Assembly: GCA_016927115.1 (NCBI GenBank)
Contig: JAFGNH010000137.1
Location: 42,926 to 106,925, forward strand
Reading direction: 5' to 3'
Length of the DNA stretch: 64,000 nucleotides
Source of the DNA: Anaerolineales bacterium
GTDB taxonomy: Bacteria > Chloroflexota > Anaerolineae > Anaerolineales > E44-bin32
Part shown: positions 43,456 to 52,210 of the stretch, piece by piece
Numbering within the stretch: the stretch's first letter is position 1
How the letters are laid out: the number at the start of each line of letters is the position of its first letter
Position numbers and translations under genes: made by a program
Notes under the pieces: model-generated
Told to the model about the DNA's origin: nothing
Seen by the model: the letters and a program-made list of their open reading frames with translations, nothing else
Database searches by the model: none

Positions 43456-46233
43456 CTAGATATTCAACCAGCTTGTGCAGGTATCTGCAAGATTGGACAT
43501 CGGTCCGATTCGGACCGTACATTGGGGAAGGGAGTCCACGAACAAACGGCCATAGTTCTTGGAGAGCAGGCGTTTGTCAAACGAAACCACAACACCGCGG
43601 TCGGATTGGGTACGGATCAATCGGCCGAAGCCCTGCCGGAAGCGAAGGATGGCTTCCGGGAGCATGTACTGGTCGAATGGTGATTCGAACGTTTCGGAGC
43701 GGGCTGCGATGATCGGATCCCGGGGCACATCAAAAGGCAGACGGGCGATGGCCACAACAGAAAGAGCCTCGCCCGGAACATCCACACCCTCCCAGAAAGA
43801 GCGTGTACCGAGCAACACAGCCCGTTCTGTTTCCTTGAAACTTTCCAGCAAGGCATGGCGGGAGGCACCCTCGTTCTGAGAAAAAACCTGAATACCTTCT
43901 TTTTGCAAGGGGTCGCTGATGGTGCGGGCAGTTGAGCGCAGCTGGTTGTGACTTGTGAACAGCACCAGGGTACGTCCACCGACAGACTTGCAGAGCCGGG
44001 TGAGGCTGTTGGTAAACATATGCTGGTAGTGCTGTTCGTTCGGCTCCGGTATATCCTGCAGAAGATACAGAAGTGTGGAGGTTTCATAATCGAAAGGAGA
44101 ACCAAACACCAGCTCATCTGCATCCTGAGCGTTCAGACGTTTTTTGATGTAATCAAATTCGCCGCCAGTGGTAAGTGTAGCCGAAGTCATGATTACAGTG
44201 TCCTTGCTGTGCCACAGGTGCTGTTCTATCAGTGAGCCTACCTGCAATGGTGCTGCGTGAAGGCGCAGCCTGTCAGGTTTGTTGAGAAGAGAGACCCAGT
44301 AGATGGTTTCCTGGTCGGGTTCAAAGAAAAATTGATCGAGCTTTTCCAGGATATTCTGAATTTCCTGACTCCCGGAGCGGATGCCCACTTCGATATCAAG
44401 AAAAGCCGTATCCTCTTCGGCTGAAGCTTGAACCAGCTCATACAGTTGTTTCAAACCGGTAAGGATTTCCTGGATTTTTCCGCGCAGGTTATCCCATGCG
44501 ATTTCAATCTCTGACCATCTCTCCAGTGTGCGGGCGCCGGGAGTGATACGCTGCTGCTGGCCGTAGAGACTCAAGGGTTGGTTTTCACGCTCGTCGGCGA
44601 GGAAGGAATCAATACTTTCAAATAGTGTTGTATTAAGGGAAACAGCGGCTGCAATGTGATCTGCAGTGAGCTTCAGATTCTTTTTTACGGGCTGGTACTG
44701 CTCTGGGGGAAGGATCAAACGAAGATTTGACCTGACCTGACCAAGAAGGCCGCTTGTTGGTGTTCCAAGGCCGCGGAATGAGCGCACCATTTCTTTCTCA
44801 CTGATGACGAAGCTTAATCCATCGGTGGCAGCGCTTTCAATATGGTGCGCTTCATCGACGATCAGGTGCTGGTATTCCGGAATAACTCTTGAACCGGTAG
44901 CGATATCAGCCATCAGCAACGCATGGTTGATAACCACAACATGTGCGCTTTCCGCTTTTCTGCGTGCCATATAATATGGGCATGCATCCTGCGCAAAAAA
45001 CGGACAGCGATCAGGCCAGCAATTTTCATATTCCGCGGATAAATTCGACCAGGCAGTTGATTGGGCCGGACCGATCAGGTTGATCTCGGAGCGATCTCCA
45101 CTCCCGCCTGAAGCAAGCCATACAAGTGTCTTGGCCATGACCTCCATATCGTCAGACGATCTGGGGCCAAGGCGAAGTGCAGCTGTCAGGCGAAGCGGGC
45201 AGAGATAGTTGCTGCGACCCTTGAGTACAGCCGCGTGATAGTTTGTGCCGAGGGCTTTATTTACATCCGGAATATCCTTGTAGATCAGCTGCTCCTGCAG
45301 ATTTATTGTGTTGGTTGAGATGACTACACGATGGCCGCTGTTTTCTGCCCATGCGAAGGCAGGGAGCAGATAGGCCATCGATTTGCCTGTACCGGTACCT
45401 GCTTCTACAAGGAGATGCCGCTGTGCAGCGAATGCATCTGCCACAGCGCGCAGCATCCCGACCTGCTGGCTGCGGGATTCATACTGGTCAAAATACCGCG
45501 AAAATTCCCCACCCGGTTCCAGGCAGGAGGCAATGCTTTCGACATCAAGCAAGGGGACCGGATCGATGGGTACCAGTGGATCAGGCAGGTCTATTTTGAT
45601 CGCAAGCCGAGGTGTGTAGTTTCTCTCCAGAGGGATTTCAGTCCCGGTTTCTTCCAGCACATCTTCAAAGATCCGGCTGCCGCCCCAAACAACTTCTTCT
45701 CCCAGCCGGTTGATCTCGACCAGAAGCGCCTGTGGAAGGGCGGAAACTTTTTCCATCATGCGCAGATAGATCTGGCGGGTCATCTGAGCGTCATCGAGGG
45801 CGCGGTGTGCATTGCCTATCGGAACGCCGAGAGCGCTGGCCAGAGCAGCCAGGTTGTAGCGGCCTGCGTTTGGCAGCACAACAGATGCTATGGCAAACGT
45901 ATCGAGTGCTTCGTTGTACTCAAAAAGACCATGTTTGCGGAGGAATCTCAGGTCGAATTCAACATTGTGCCCGAGTACAGGACTTTTACCGACAAAATCC
46001 TCAACCTGCGCTCTGACATCTCTGAAGCGGGGAGCATCTGCCAGCATTTCATCTGTGATGCCTGTCAATTGTGTGATGAACGAAGAAAGAGGCATGCCCG
46101 GGTTAACAAGGATAGATAACTCCTCCTCGACCCTGCGAGGCGTAAAGCGAACCAGCCCAACCTCGATGATGGCATCGCTGGTTGGGTCAAGTCCAGTTGT
46201 TTCCAGGTCCAGTGCAACAATTTCCTTGAACAT
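43456..46233 (-). CDS. dinG: DnaQ-like exonuclease fused to DinG-type helicase
   Basis: A 925-residue fusion. Residues 1-165 form a DEDDh exonuclease: VALDLETTGLDP, GHNVEFDLRFL and AHRALDDAQMT. The rest is an XPD/DinG superfamily-2 helicase with Walker A VEAGTGTGKSMAYLLPA, the Fe-S cysteine set CPLRLTAA, CWPDRCPFFAQDACPYY, DEAH box HLIVDEAHHIE, and helicase motif VI region RFRQGFGRLIRTQSDRG. In Firmicutes such DinG proteins act as 3'-5' exonucleases with weak or no helicase activity, but here the iron-sulphur cysteines appear present. Likely involved in DNA repair or R-loop removal. Divergent from the MoxR cluster. Confidence 0.92.
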   Translation of the reverse strand: MFKEIVALDLETTGLDPTSDAIIEVGLVRFTPRRVEEELSILVNPGMPLSSFITQLTGITDEMLADAPRFRDVRAQVEDFVGKSPVLGHNVEFDLRFLRKHGLFEYNEALDTFAIASVVLPNAGRYNLAALASALGVPIGNAHRALDDAQMTRQIYLRMMEKVSALPQALLVEINRLGEEVVWGGSRIFEDVLEETGTEIPLERNYTPRLAIKIDLPDPLVPIDPVPLLDVESIASCLEPGGEFSRYFDQYESRSQQVGMLRAVADAFAAQRHLLVEAGTGTGKSMAYLLPAFAWAENSGHRVVISTNTINLQEQLIYKDIPDVNKALGTNYHAAVLKGRSNYLCPLRLTAALRLGPRSSDDMEVMAKTLVWLASGGSGDRSEINLIGPAQSTAWSNLSAEYENCWPDRCPFFAQDACPYYMARRKAESAHVVVINHALLMADIATGSRVIPEYQHLIVDEAHHIESAATDGLSFVISEKEMVRSFRGLGTPTSGLLGQVRSNLRLILPPEQYQPVKKNLKLTADHIAAAVSLNTTLFESIDSFLADERENQPLSLYGQQQRITPGARTLERWSEIEIAWDNLRGKIQEILTGLKQLYELVQASAEEDTAFLDIEVGIRSGSQEIQNILEKLDQFFFEPDQETIYWVSLLNKPDRLRLHAAPLQVGSLIEQHLWHSKDTVIMTSATLTTGGEFDYIKKRLNAQDADELVFGSPFDYETSTLLYLLQDIPEPNEQHYQHMFTNSLTRLCKSVGGRTLVLFTSHNQLRSTARTISDPLQKEGIQVFSQNEGASRHALLESFKETERAVLLGTRSFWEGVDVPGEALSVVAIARLPFDVPRDPIIAARSETFESPFDQYMLPEAILRFRQGFGRLIRTQSDRGVVVSFDKRLLSKNYGRLFVDSLPQCTVRIGPMSNLADTCTSWLNI

Positions 46234-46316
46234 GCGCCAGGATTATATCATTGAGAACGCCCTGGTTCGTGGTAAACTCGGAGCAATCTGTGAAAAAAGG
46301 AATGGAAAAGGACTGG

Positions 46317-47252
46317 ATGATAAAAGAATCTGCGCAGCAGCTGTGTGAAAATGTTCAAAAAGTAATTGTTGGCAAAGAAGAGGTTATCAACCTGACCCTT
46401 GCAGCAGTACTTTGTGAGGGTCACATCCTGCTGGAAGATGTGCCCGGAATCGGTAAGACAACCCTGGCGCGCGCGATTTCTTCATCATTGGGATGTACCT
46501 TTCAGCGGATTCAGTTTACACCGGATTTGCTTCCCTCCGATGTCACCGGCATTAACTGGTTTAACCAGAAGGAGTCAAAATTCGAATTCCGGCCGGGACC
46601 GGTCATAAGTCAGGTTGTTCTTGCTGATGAGATCAACCGTGCCACTCCGAGGACTCAATCCGCCTTGCTGGAGGCAATGCAGGAGCGCCAGGTAACAATT
46701 GACGGAAACACATACAAACTCCCCCGACCATACCTGGTTCTTGCCACCCAGAATCCCATTGAGCTGGAAGGAACCTTTCCTCTTCCTGAAGCACAACTTG
46801 ACCGATTCCTGATCCGGGTGCGGATCGGGTATCCATCAGAAGCGGAGGAAGGCAGAATACTTCTTCGTTTTGGGGTGGACGATCCTCTGGAAACACTCGA
46901 GGCTGTGAGTTCACCGGAGGAAATTATCGAGCTCCAGCGGGTCCGAAAAGAAGTACGGGTGGAGGATTCAATCCGCAATTACATTGTGGCAGTTTCCCGG
47001 GCAACCCGTTCTCATCCGGAAATCGACCTGGGCGCAAGCCCGCGAGCCACTCTGGCGCTGTTTCAGATATCACAAGCATGGGCAGCAATCCACGGTCGCA
47101 GCTATGTGCTGCCGGACGACGTGAAGGCCATGGCGCCACATGTCCTGGTTCATCGGTTGATGATCTCACCGCAGGCCCAGCTTCGAGGGCGGGATATCGG
47201 CGATCTGATTGCAGATATCATCTCCTCCATTCCGGTACCTGTAGAGGACTGA
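46317..47252 (+). CDS. MoxR-type AAA+ ATPase (intact paralogue)
   Basis: A 311-residue MoxR protein. Walker A LLEDVPGIGKTTLARA, Walker B VVLADEINRATPRTQSALLEAMQERQV, sensor I VLATQNPIELEGTFPLPEAQLDRFLIRV, and the C-terminal lid with SPRATLALFQISQAWA and YVLPDDVKAMAPHVLVHRL are all canonical. MoxR ATPases act as chaperones that prime von Willebrand or DUF58 client proteins. ATG 46317 has AAAGGA 5 bases upstream; ATG 46302 is also open. The stop is 2 bases before the DUF58 start. It is the intact relative of the broken gene at 36415-37395. Confidence 0.93.
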   Translation: MIKESAQQLCENVQKVIVGKEEVINLTLAAVLCEGHILLEDVPGIGKTTLARAISSSLGCTFQRIQFTPDLLPSDVTGINWFNQKESKFEFRPGPVISQVVLADEINRATPRTQSALLEAMQERQVTIDGNTYKLPRPYLVLATQNPIELEGTFPLPEAQLDRFLIRVRIGYPSEAEEGRILLRFGVDDPLETLEAVSSPEEIIELQRVRKEVRVEDSIRNYIVAVSRATRSHPEIDLGASPRATLALFQISQAWAAIHGRSYVLPDDVKAMAPHVLVHRLMISPQAQLRGRDIGDLIADIISSIPVPVED

Positions 47253-47254
47253 CG

Positions 47255-48460
47255 TTGCGCTCCCAACGCTGGCTACGTCTCACCGTCCTGATCCTGCTCT
47301 CGGGATTTGCGCTGCATCGCGGCGGGTTGATCTATATGGCGGGATTAATGTCAGCCGTGCTGATCATGGCTTTCCTCTGGAATCGCACAACGCTTGATTC
47401 AATTCAATATGAGCGATCCTTTTACTTCACCCGTGGTTTTCCTGGTGAAGAAATCGACTGCAGTATTGAGATTGAGAACCATAAAAGAGTTCCGCTTGGC
47501 TGGCTGCATACCGAAGACCGCTGGCCGCTGGCTGTCAGCCCGGTTGATCAAAACCTGCTTACTTCTTCCCCACGTCAGGAGGAAGGACGGCTGGAAGCAG
47601 AGCTGGTCATGCAGGGTTTCCATCGAATCAAACGCCATTTTCAAATAAGGCTGGAGAAGCGGGGCGTGTATTTAATTGGTCCGGCAACCGGCTCCTCCGG
47701 GGATCCCTTCGGTCTTTTTTCAAGGAAAGCGCAGCTTCAGAAAAGGGATAAGATCGTCGTATTTCCGCAGACTTATCCGCTCCCCGATCTGGTGCTGCGG
47801 CCGCGGGATCCTTATGGTGAACAGATGAGCCGCCGGCGCTTGTACGAGGACCACTGCCAGCCCATGGGAGTACGCGATTACCAGCCAGGGGACGGTTTCC
47901 GCCGCATTCACTGGTCTGCTACTGCTCGGACAGGGGAGCTGCAATCTCGCGTCTATCAGCCGGTATCGGGGTTGGATATGGTCGTTTGCCTGAACGTTGC
48001 CACGTTCGAACCGCAGTGGATGGGGATCGATCCGGATAAAATAGAAGCACTCGTTTGTATGGCCGCGTCGGTGGCTGAAAAAGCATATGAACAGGGGTAC
48101 CGGGTTGGGCTGGTATCCAACAGTGCGATTGCTCAATCCGGGAAACCCTTCCGCATCAGCCCCGGGCGTTCTCCGGGTCAGCTGCCGATGATTCTTGAGG
48201 CGCTTGCCGGGATCACACCGATTGTGTGCGCGGCTTTTGATCGGTTTCTCATCCATCAAGCGCCCAAACTACAGTATGGTTCAACCCTTGTGATTATCAC
48301 CGCTGTGCTTCCTCCGAATCTTTGTGAAACACTGCTGAAGTTGAAATCTCATGGACGGAAAATAGTTGTAGTATCCCTGGCGGATGAAGATGCTCTTCTT
48401 ATGCCCGGAATAGATGTGATCGAAAGCCGGGCATTCGTGGAAAGAGTCATGCATGACTGA
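47255..48460 (+). CDS. DUF58 family membrane protein (intact paralogue)
   Basis: A 401-residue protein with two N-terminal membrane helices (LTVLILLSGFAL, IYMAGLMSAVLIMAFLW), a beta-rich region and the DUF58 signature VRDYQPGDGFRRIHWSATARTGELQSRVYQP, then a vWA-like C-terminal domain. I start at TTG 47255: it lies 2 bases after the MoxR stop with GTAGAGG upstream and begins LRSQRWLRL, as DUF58 proteins do; an in-frame ATG at 47078 falls deep inside MoxR. The stop overlaps the next gene. MoxR, DUF58 and DUF4129 together form a conserved envelope-related cluster of unknown function. Confidence 0.9.
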   Translation: MRSQRWLRLTVLILLSGFALHRGGLIYMAGLMSAVLIMAFLWNRTTLDSIQYERSFYFTRGFPGEEIDCSIEIENHKRVPLGWLHTEDRWPLAVSPVDQNLLTSSPRQEEGRLEAELVMQGFHRIKRHFQIRLEKRGVYLIGPATGSSGDPFGLFSRKAQLQKRDKIVVFPQTYPLPDLVLRPRDPYGEQMSRRRLYEDHCQPMGVRDYQPGDGFRRIHWSATARTGELQSRVYQPVSGLDMVVCLNVATFEPQWMGIDPDKIEALVCMAASVAEKAYEQGYRVGLVSNSAIAQSGKPFRISPGRSPGQLPMILEALAGITPIVCAAFDRFLIHQAPKLQYGSTLVIITAVLPPNLCETLLKLKSHGRKIVVVSLADEDALLMPGIDVIESRAFVERVMHD

Positions 48461-49907
48461 AACCACGGTATCACAGGACTTTGCAGATAATCACTCTTCC
48501 GGAAGGGTGTTCCTCTGGCGCGAGTTGGGGATCTTCACCATGCTTGTATCGGAAGTGTTGCTCTTCGCTCCCTGGATATATGTTTTCAGGTATCCGGATC
48601 AACCTGCTTTACTCTGGATCATTACCCTCCTGGTGGCAGTATCAATAGGGACAATGATGACCCGGCGTTGGCTTAAATCCAGGCGCATTGCCTTTGCCCT
48701 GGTTCAGTTTCTTGCCATTGCAGTGCTTCCGCTTTCTATATTGCTGGTTATCCATGTTCTTCTGTATCAGGATATGGCGTTTGGCAGGTTAACATTACTA
48801 CGCCTGGGAAGAGCCTTTGCTGGTTTGGCTCAAGGTATCCCGATCGAGGTAAGCCTGACAGTTTTGACAATCCATGCGTGGGCGAGAGGTGTACGGGCTG
48901 CCCTGCGAGGGATGACAGACCTGGCAAGGACAGGCGGCTTAATCCGTTTCGGGTTATTCTCATTTCTGGTATTACTTCTTACGGTGGGAGAATCCTGGGG
49001 AAGCTTGCGCTGGCTTCTAACGCTTTATATCTTCTCAAGTTTACTGTCTATTGCATTAAGCAGAACAGATCTTATTGCTCGATCTCATCTCCATTTTAAA
49101 CTTCCAATACATTCTGGCTGGTTGCGGGGTATCTTTGTTCTTACACTGTTGACGGTCAGTATAGGCATCCTGGGTGGGATGCTGCTGGAGACGGATGCTG
49201 CTGCCGGGGTGGCCGATCTGTTTTCCAGTCTTCTTAGATTTTTTGTGCGGATTCTCGAGCTTGTTCTCTCACCGGTTATCTACTTCTTCGGCTTGTTGTT
49301 CAGTCTTCTCTTGAGATGGTTGAGCCCCAAAATCAACCCGGAGAACATGTTTTCACCAGAAGAGGGTATGGATTCAGATATCCTGGGTATGCCGTTCGGA
49401 GATACCATGCTTGGACAGGAAGGCACATTATCACCGGAATTTGTGACCGGCCTTGCAGTAGTATCTATTCTGATGGTGGCTGTAATGGTCATGTGGGGCT
49501 TGAGACGCAGGTCCCTGCAGGATAATGGAGCCGATAATGAAATCGAGGGCATTGAGGAATCCGGGTCTCTGAAAGCAGAACTGAAGCGTTTTTATAACCA
49601 GCTGCGCGGCAGGTTGGGCTCAATTACCAACAGACATGGGATCCGGCGCTTCCTGGTGGAATCGTCCATCCGCCGGATTTATGCCCAGCTCCTCCGTTTC
49701 AGTGTCCGATTCAATGTTGAAAGAGTGAAATCAGAAACTCCCTTTGAATTTCAAAGGAGGCTGCTGCGTGTAGCTCCGCATCTGGCAGAGGATGTGAGGG
49801 AGATAACCAATGCGTATGTGGAAGTAAGGTATGGTGAATTTCCTGAAGATCCGGAAGCGATTCGGGCTGTACGAACTGCCTGGGACAATGTGAGATCATT
49901 CCGCTGA
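48453..49907 (+). CDS. multi-helix protein with C-terminal DUF4129 domain
   Basis: A 484-residue membrane protein. The N-terminal half has about seven hydrophobic segments, such as LGIFTMLVSEVLLFAPWIYVF and LVQFLAIAVLPLSILLVIHVLL; another long segment (ILELVLSPVIYFFGLLFSLLLRWL) and a TM near residue 345 follow. The cytoplasmic C terminus is a DUF4129 domain: FLVESSIRRIYAQLLRFSVRF, ERVKSETPFEFQRRLLRVAPHL, EITNAYVEVRYGEFPEDPEAIRAVRTAW. Such proteins often carry a transglutaminase core; none is seen here. The start overlaps the DUF58 stop by 8 bases. It is the intact counterpart of the pseudogene at 38032-38905, but longer. Confidence 0.82.
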   Translation: MTETTVSQDFADNHSSGRVFLWRELGIFTMLVSEVLLFAPWIYVFRYPDQPALLWIITLLVAVSIGTMMTRRWLKSRRIAFALVQFLAIAVLPLSILLVIHVLLYQDMAFGRLTLLRLGRAFAGLAQGIPIEVSLTVLTIHAWARGVRAALRGMTDLARTGGLIRFGLFSFLVLLLTVGESWGSLRWLLTLYIFSSLLSIALSRTDLIARSHLHFKLPIHSGWLRGIFVLTLLTVSIGILGGMLLETDAAAGVADLFSSLLRFFVRILELVLSPVIYFFGLLFSLLLRWLSPKINPENMFSPEEGMDSDILGMPFGDTMLGQEGTLSPEFVTGLAVVSILMVAVMVMWGLRRRSLQDNGADNEIEGIEESGSLKAELKRFYNQLRGRLGSITNRHGIRRFLVESSIRRIYAQLLRFSVRFNVERVKSETPFEFQRRLLRVAPHLAEDVREITNAYVEVRYGEFPEDPEAIRAVRTAWDNVRSFR

Positions 49908-49973
49908 TTTTGATTCATATTATTTTTATACAACGGGAGAAACCCTGCTGCGTAGAAGGGGTTATTAATTGTG

Positions 49974-50579
49974 ATGGAAGGCATGGAATCAAACGAATCT
50001 TCAGTTCTTTCTCGTGAAGAGGAAAAAGAGCTGGTGCGTCGGGCGGCTACCGATCAGGAAGCTTTTGGTGAGCTTTACAGTATTAACGTACGCAGAATAT
50101 ACAGCTACATCTATTATCGTGTGGGCAATCACCAGAATACCCAGGATCTGACAGCAAAAGTGTTCCACCGGGCGCTGAAAAATATTCATAAATACGAAGA
50201 TCGCGGTATACCTTTTTCAGCATGGCTGTACCGTATTGCTCATAACCTGGTGGCGAATTTCCATCGAGATCAGAACCGGCGCCAGACAGTATCGTATGAC
50301 AATATCACCATTCCCGGGTACCGGAATCATCCCGAACGGGAAACTATTGAACGGGAAGAGCGGGAAATACTGCTGGAGGCAGTTCAACTGCTGCCACCAG
50401 AAAGACAGGAGTTACTTATTCTGAAGTTTATCAATCATCTCTCCAATGCTGAAATCGGGGAGATTATGGGACGAACCGAAGGCGCAGTGAAAAGCCTGTA
50501 CCATAGAACTTTAGTCAGTCTACGCAAGGAAATGGTCAGAGTGGATGAGAATCTGGGTGAGAAGTCAACAGACGAGTAA
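49974..50579 (+). CDS. ECF-type RNA polymerase sigma factor
   Basis: A 201-residue sigma-70 family factor. Region 2 is AFGELYSINVRRIYSYIYYRVGNHQNTQDLTAKVFHRALKNIHKYEDRGIPFSAWLYRIAHNLVANFHRDQNRR, and region 4 is LLPPERQELLILKFINHLSNAEIGEIMGRTEGAVKSLYHRTLVSLRKEM. There is no region 1 or 3. ATG 49974 was chosen (GAAGGGG upstream); a GTG one codon earlier and an ATG at 49983 are alternatives. The small membrane protein that follows may be its anti-sigma factor or partner. What it senses and controls is unknown; it follows the MoxR cluster by 66 bases on the same strand. Confidence 0.92.
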   Translation: MEGMESNESSVLSREEEKELVRRAATDQEAFGELYSINVRRIYSYIYYRVGNHQNTQDLTAKVFHRALKNIHKYEDRGIPFSAWLYRIAHNLVANFHRDQNRRQTVSYDNITIPGYRNHPERETIEREEREILLEAVQLLPPERQELLILKFINHLSNAEIGEIMGRTEGAVKSLYHRTLVSLRKEMVRVDENLGEKSTDE

Positions 50580-50651
50580 AGGCAGCCGTTTCCCTTCAGC
50601 TCCATCCCTTTGAGGGTATACCTGAGCTTAAACGGGAACCAGGGAAAGCAT

Positions 50652-50978
50652 ATGGATAGATCACGATTTAGCAAAATATATTCAATAAAGGACATGGAGG
50701 TTCTGCTGACCAATACTCTGGTACCAGTGGAACCGAGCGATCAGTTTGTCAAAAAGCTGCGAGGGTCCCTTATTCACGTTCAGGGACGTAAACCATTCAG
50801 CCTGTGGACAGGGTTGGCTGTTGGCGCCAGTTTATTGCTGGTCGTTGCGATGTCTCTGGGGGTAGTTTTGCGCTTTATCCTGGCTGGAGTGGGGTTTGTG
50901 AACCTGCTCTTGCAGCGGCGGTCCTACAGGAAACCATCGCGGCAGGCGAGGGGAGGGTCTATCCCGTTATCCATGTAG
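50652..50978 (+). CDS. small single-span membrane protein, possible anti-sigma partner
   Basis: A 108-residue protein: an N-terminal cytoplasmic region of about 50 residues with IKDMEVLLTNTLVPVEPSDQFVKKLRGSLIHV, then one long hydrophobic segment LWTGLAVGASLLLVVAMSLGVVLRFILAG, then a basic C terminus. The size, the DQFVKKLRGSL segment and its position 72 bases after an ECF sigma factor fit a small membrane partner of the sigma factor, but no zinc-finger anti-sigma motif is seen. ATG 50652 is preceded by a weak GGGAAAG. The C-terminal ~25 residues look atypical and an alternative frame is open there. Confidence 0.6.
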   Translation: MDRSRFSKIYSIKDMEVLLTNTLVPVEPSDQFVKKLRGSLIHVQGRKPFSLWTGLAVGASLLLVVAMSLGVVLRFILAGVGFVNLLLQRRSYRKPSRQARGGSIPLSM

Positions 50979-51021
50979 AGCCGCGGTATCAAGTGATAGT
51001 TGAGCCCTGAATGCGATAGTG

Positions 51022-51360
51022 TTACAACAAACCCCATTCCGCAGCCAGGCTATCCTCCATAAACTCCGGGGTCCAGACTTCGGTTCCCATTTCCAGGACA
51101 ACTTTCAAGGAGCTGGCAGTTTCCAGGGCCTGCCGTGTTTCATCCATCAGCATCGGGCCGTAAGGGCAGAAGGGTGTTGTCAGGATCATGGTTGCATGAA
51201 GAGTATCCTGTTCGCTCTGCAGTTTCCGTATAAGCCCGAGTTCCACAAGGTTGAGGCCAAGCTCCGGATCCTCGACCTTTCGCAGTGCCTCCTCCAGGTG
51301 TTTGCTGAGTTCCGGATCGGAAGTTGTGATTTGCCAATCGGGTTTCGATAGAGAGGCCAT
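51022..51360 (-). CDS. sufT: SufT-like MIP18/DUF59 family protein
   Basis: A 112-residue protein with the MIP18 core: LEEALRKVEDPELGLNLVELGLIRKLQ, then MILTTPFCPYGPMLMDETRQALE containing the conserved Cys, and VWTPEFMEDSLAAEWGLL at the end. In the family, SufT/MIP18 proteins aid maturation of iron-sulphur proteins. It lies 4 bases downstream of sufR on the minus strand, next to the divergent suf operon, which supports the assignment. Length is typical. Confidence 0.88.
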   Translation of the reverse strand: MASLSKPDWQITTSDPELSKHLEEALRKVEDPELGLNLVELGLIRKLQSEQDTLHATMILTTPFCPYGPMLMDETRQALETASSLKVVLEMGTEVWTPEFMEDSLAAEWGLL

Positions 51361-51364
51361 AGCC

Positions 51365-52078
51365 TTATCCTTCCGGTTTCCCGCTGATTAGTGTGGCAGG
51401 CAAAAGTTGAGTTTCAGTAAGATTGCCCCGCACAGCATTGCTGTCAGCGGTTGGAGAGGGTACTTCATCAAGCAGCAGCGTAAAGGAGCAGTGCGCATCA
51501 CCATTCATGAGCCAGTTCTGCCGTTTTGCCGGGATACCAAGCGACCTGCTGATCAGGGTTATACCTATGGAGCACACTTCCGGGTGTTCCCGGCTGATTC
51601 GGAAGTAGGGGCAGGCGAGTTCACGCAAGATGATTGTGCTGTCCTCGCGTTCGAGCTCAACGGCAAATCCTTCCTCGGTGAGATATTCGGATAATAATAC
51701 TAGCTTTTCCTCCATTGAGGCGTCTGTTAATCTGGGCTGCAGCTCTGCAGCCATACTATCAGCAATATCTGCAAAAAGGTTCTTCAGTTCTGAGGGGGGC
51801 AGGCTGGATTTCATTCTTTCCAGAATTCGGTTGGTCAGCCGCAGATAACGGCCGGGGGTCTGTTCGAGAGCGCGCTCGGTAAGTGAATATAGTTTGCGCG
51901 GCCGGCCGATCCCCTTTCGGTCCTCTTCAGCTCTGATGAGCTGGTCGGCTGTGAGTGCGGCGATATGATGGCGCACAGAAATGGGGGAAATCCCTGTTCC
52001 TGCTGCCAGTTCATTAACCGATGCTTTTCCATTTGTCCTGATAATTTTCAGGATATTGTTTCGTGTTTCATCTGCCAT
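51365..52078 (-). CDS. sufR: SufR-type iron-sulphur-responsive repressor
   Basis: A 237-residue regulator. The winged HTH (residues about 1-70) is ADETRNNILKIIRTNGKASVNELAAGTGISPISVRHHIAALTADQLI with wing KGIGRPRKLYSLTERA. The C-terminal domain has the SufR cysteines: LACPYFRISREHPEVCSIGITLISRSLG and HCSFTL, which ligate an Fe-S cluster in cyanobacterial and mycobacterial SufR. I start at ATG 52078: the promoter -10 box (52094-52089) covers the more upstream ATGs (52102, 52087), so the transcript starts almost at the chosen ATG. The gene is divergent from sufC across a 36-bp palindrome and is followed by sufT. Confidence 0.88.
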   Translation of the reverse strand: MADETRNNILKIIRTNGKASVNELAAGTGISPISVRHHIAALTADQLIRAEEDRKGIGRPRKLYSLTERALEQTPGRYLRLTNRILERMKSSLPPSELKNLFADIADSMAAELQPRLTDASMEEKLVLLSEYLTEEGFAVELEREDSTIILRELACPYFRISREHPEVCSIGITLISRSLGIPAKRQNWLMNGDAHCSFTLLLDEVPSPTADSNAVRGNLTETQLLPATLISGKPEG

Positions 52079-52088
52079 TGTATTCATC

Positions 52089-52118
52089 AGTATAGCACTC
52101 AAAGGGGATAAACGTCAA
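52089..52118 (-). promoter_or_regulatory. promoter of sufR, nearly leaderless
   Basis: On the minus strand TTGACG (52118-52113), 18-base spacer, TATACT (52094-52089). The start codon at 52078 lies 10 bases after the -10 box. Confidence 0.6.
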
Positions 52119-52148
52119 TAAATATGATAAATATCATAAATATTGACG
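52113..52148. promoter_or_regulatory. SufR operator palindrome
   Basis: CGTCAATAAATATGATA, AA, then TATCATAAATATTGACG: a 36-bp inverted repeat with two mismatched positions. Each arm end is the TTGACG -35 box of one of the two divergent promoters, so a bound dimer would block both. Confidence 0.8.
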
Positions 52149-52171
52149 AATCAAACGAGAATGGATATAAT
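52143..52171 (+). promoter_or_regulatory. promoter of the suf operon
   Basis: TTGACG (52143-52148), 17-base spacer and consensus TATAAT (52166-52171), with the -35 box inside the operator palindrome. Confidence 0.75.
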
Positions 52172-52210
52172 TCCTGATAACGTAAATAGCAGGCCATGAT
52201 GGAGGACTGG

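Noticed and set aside
50804..51010. Alternative plus-strand frame at the end of the small membrane protein (ends PRYQVIVEP)
   Set aside because: Would need a frameshift for which there is no direct evidence; noted only because the annotated C terminus looks atypical.
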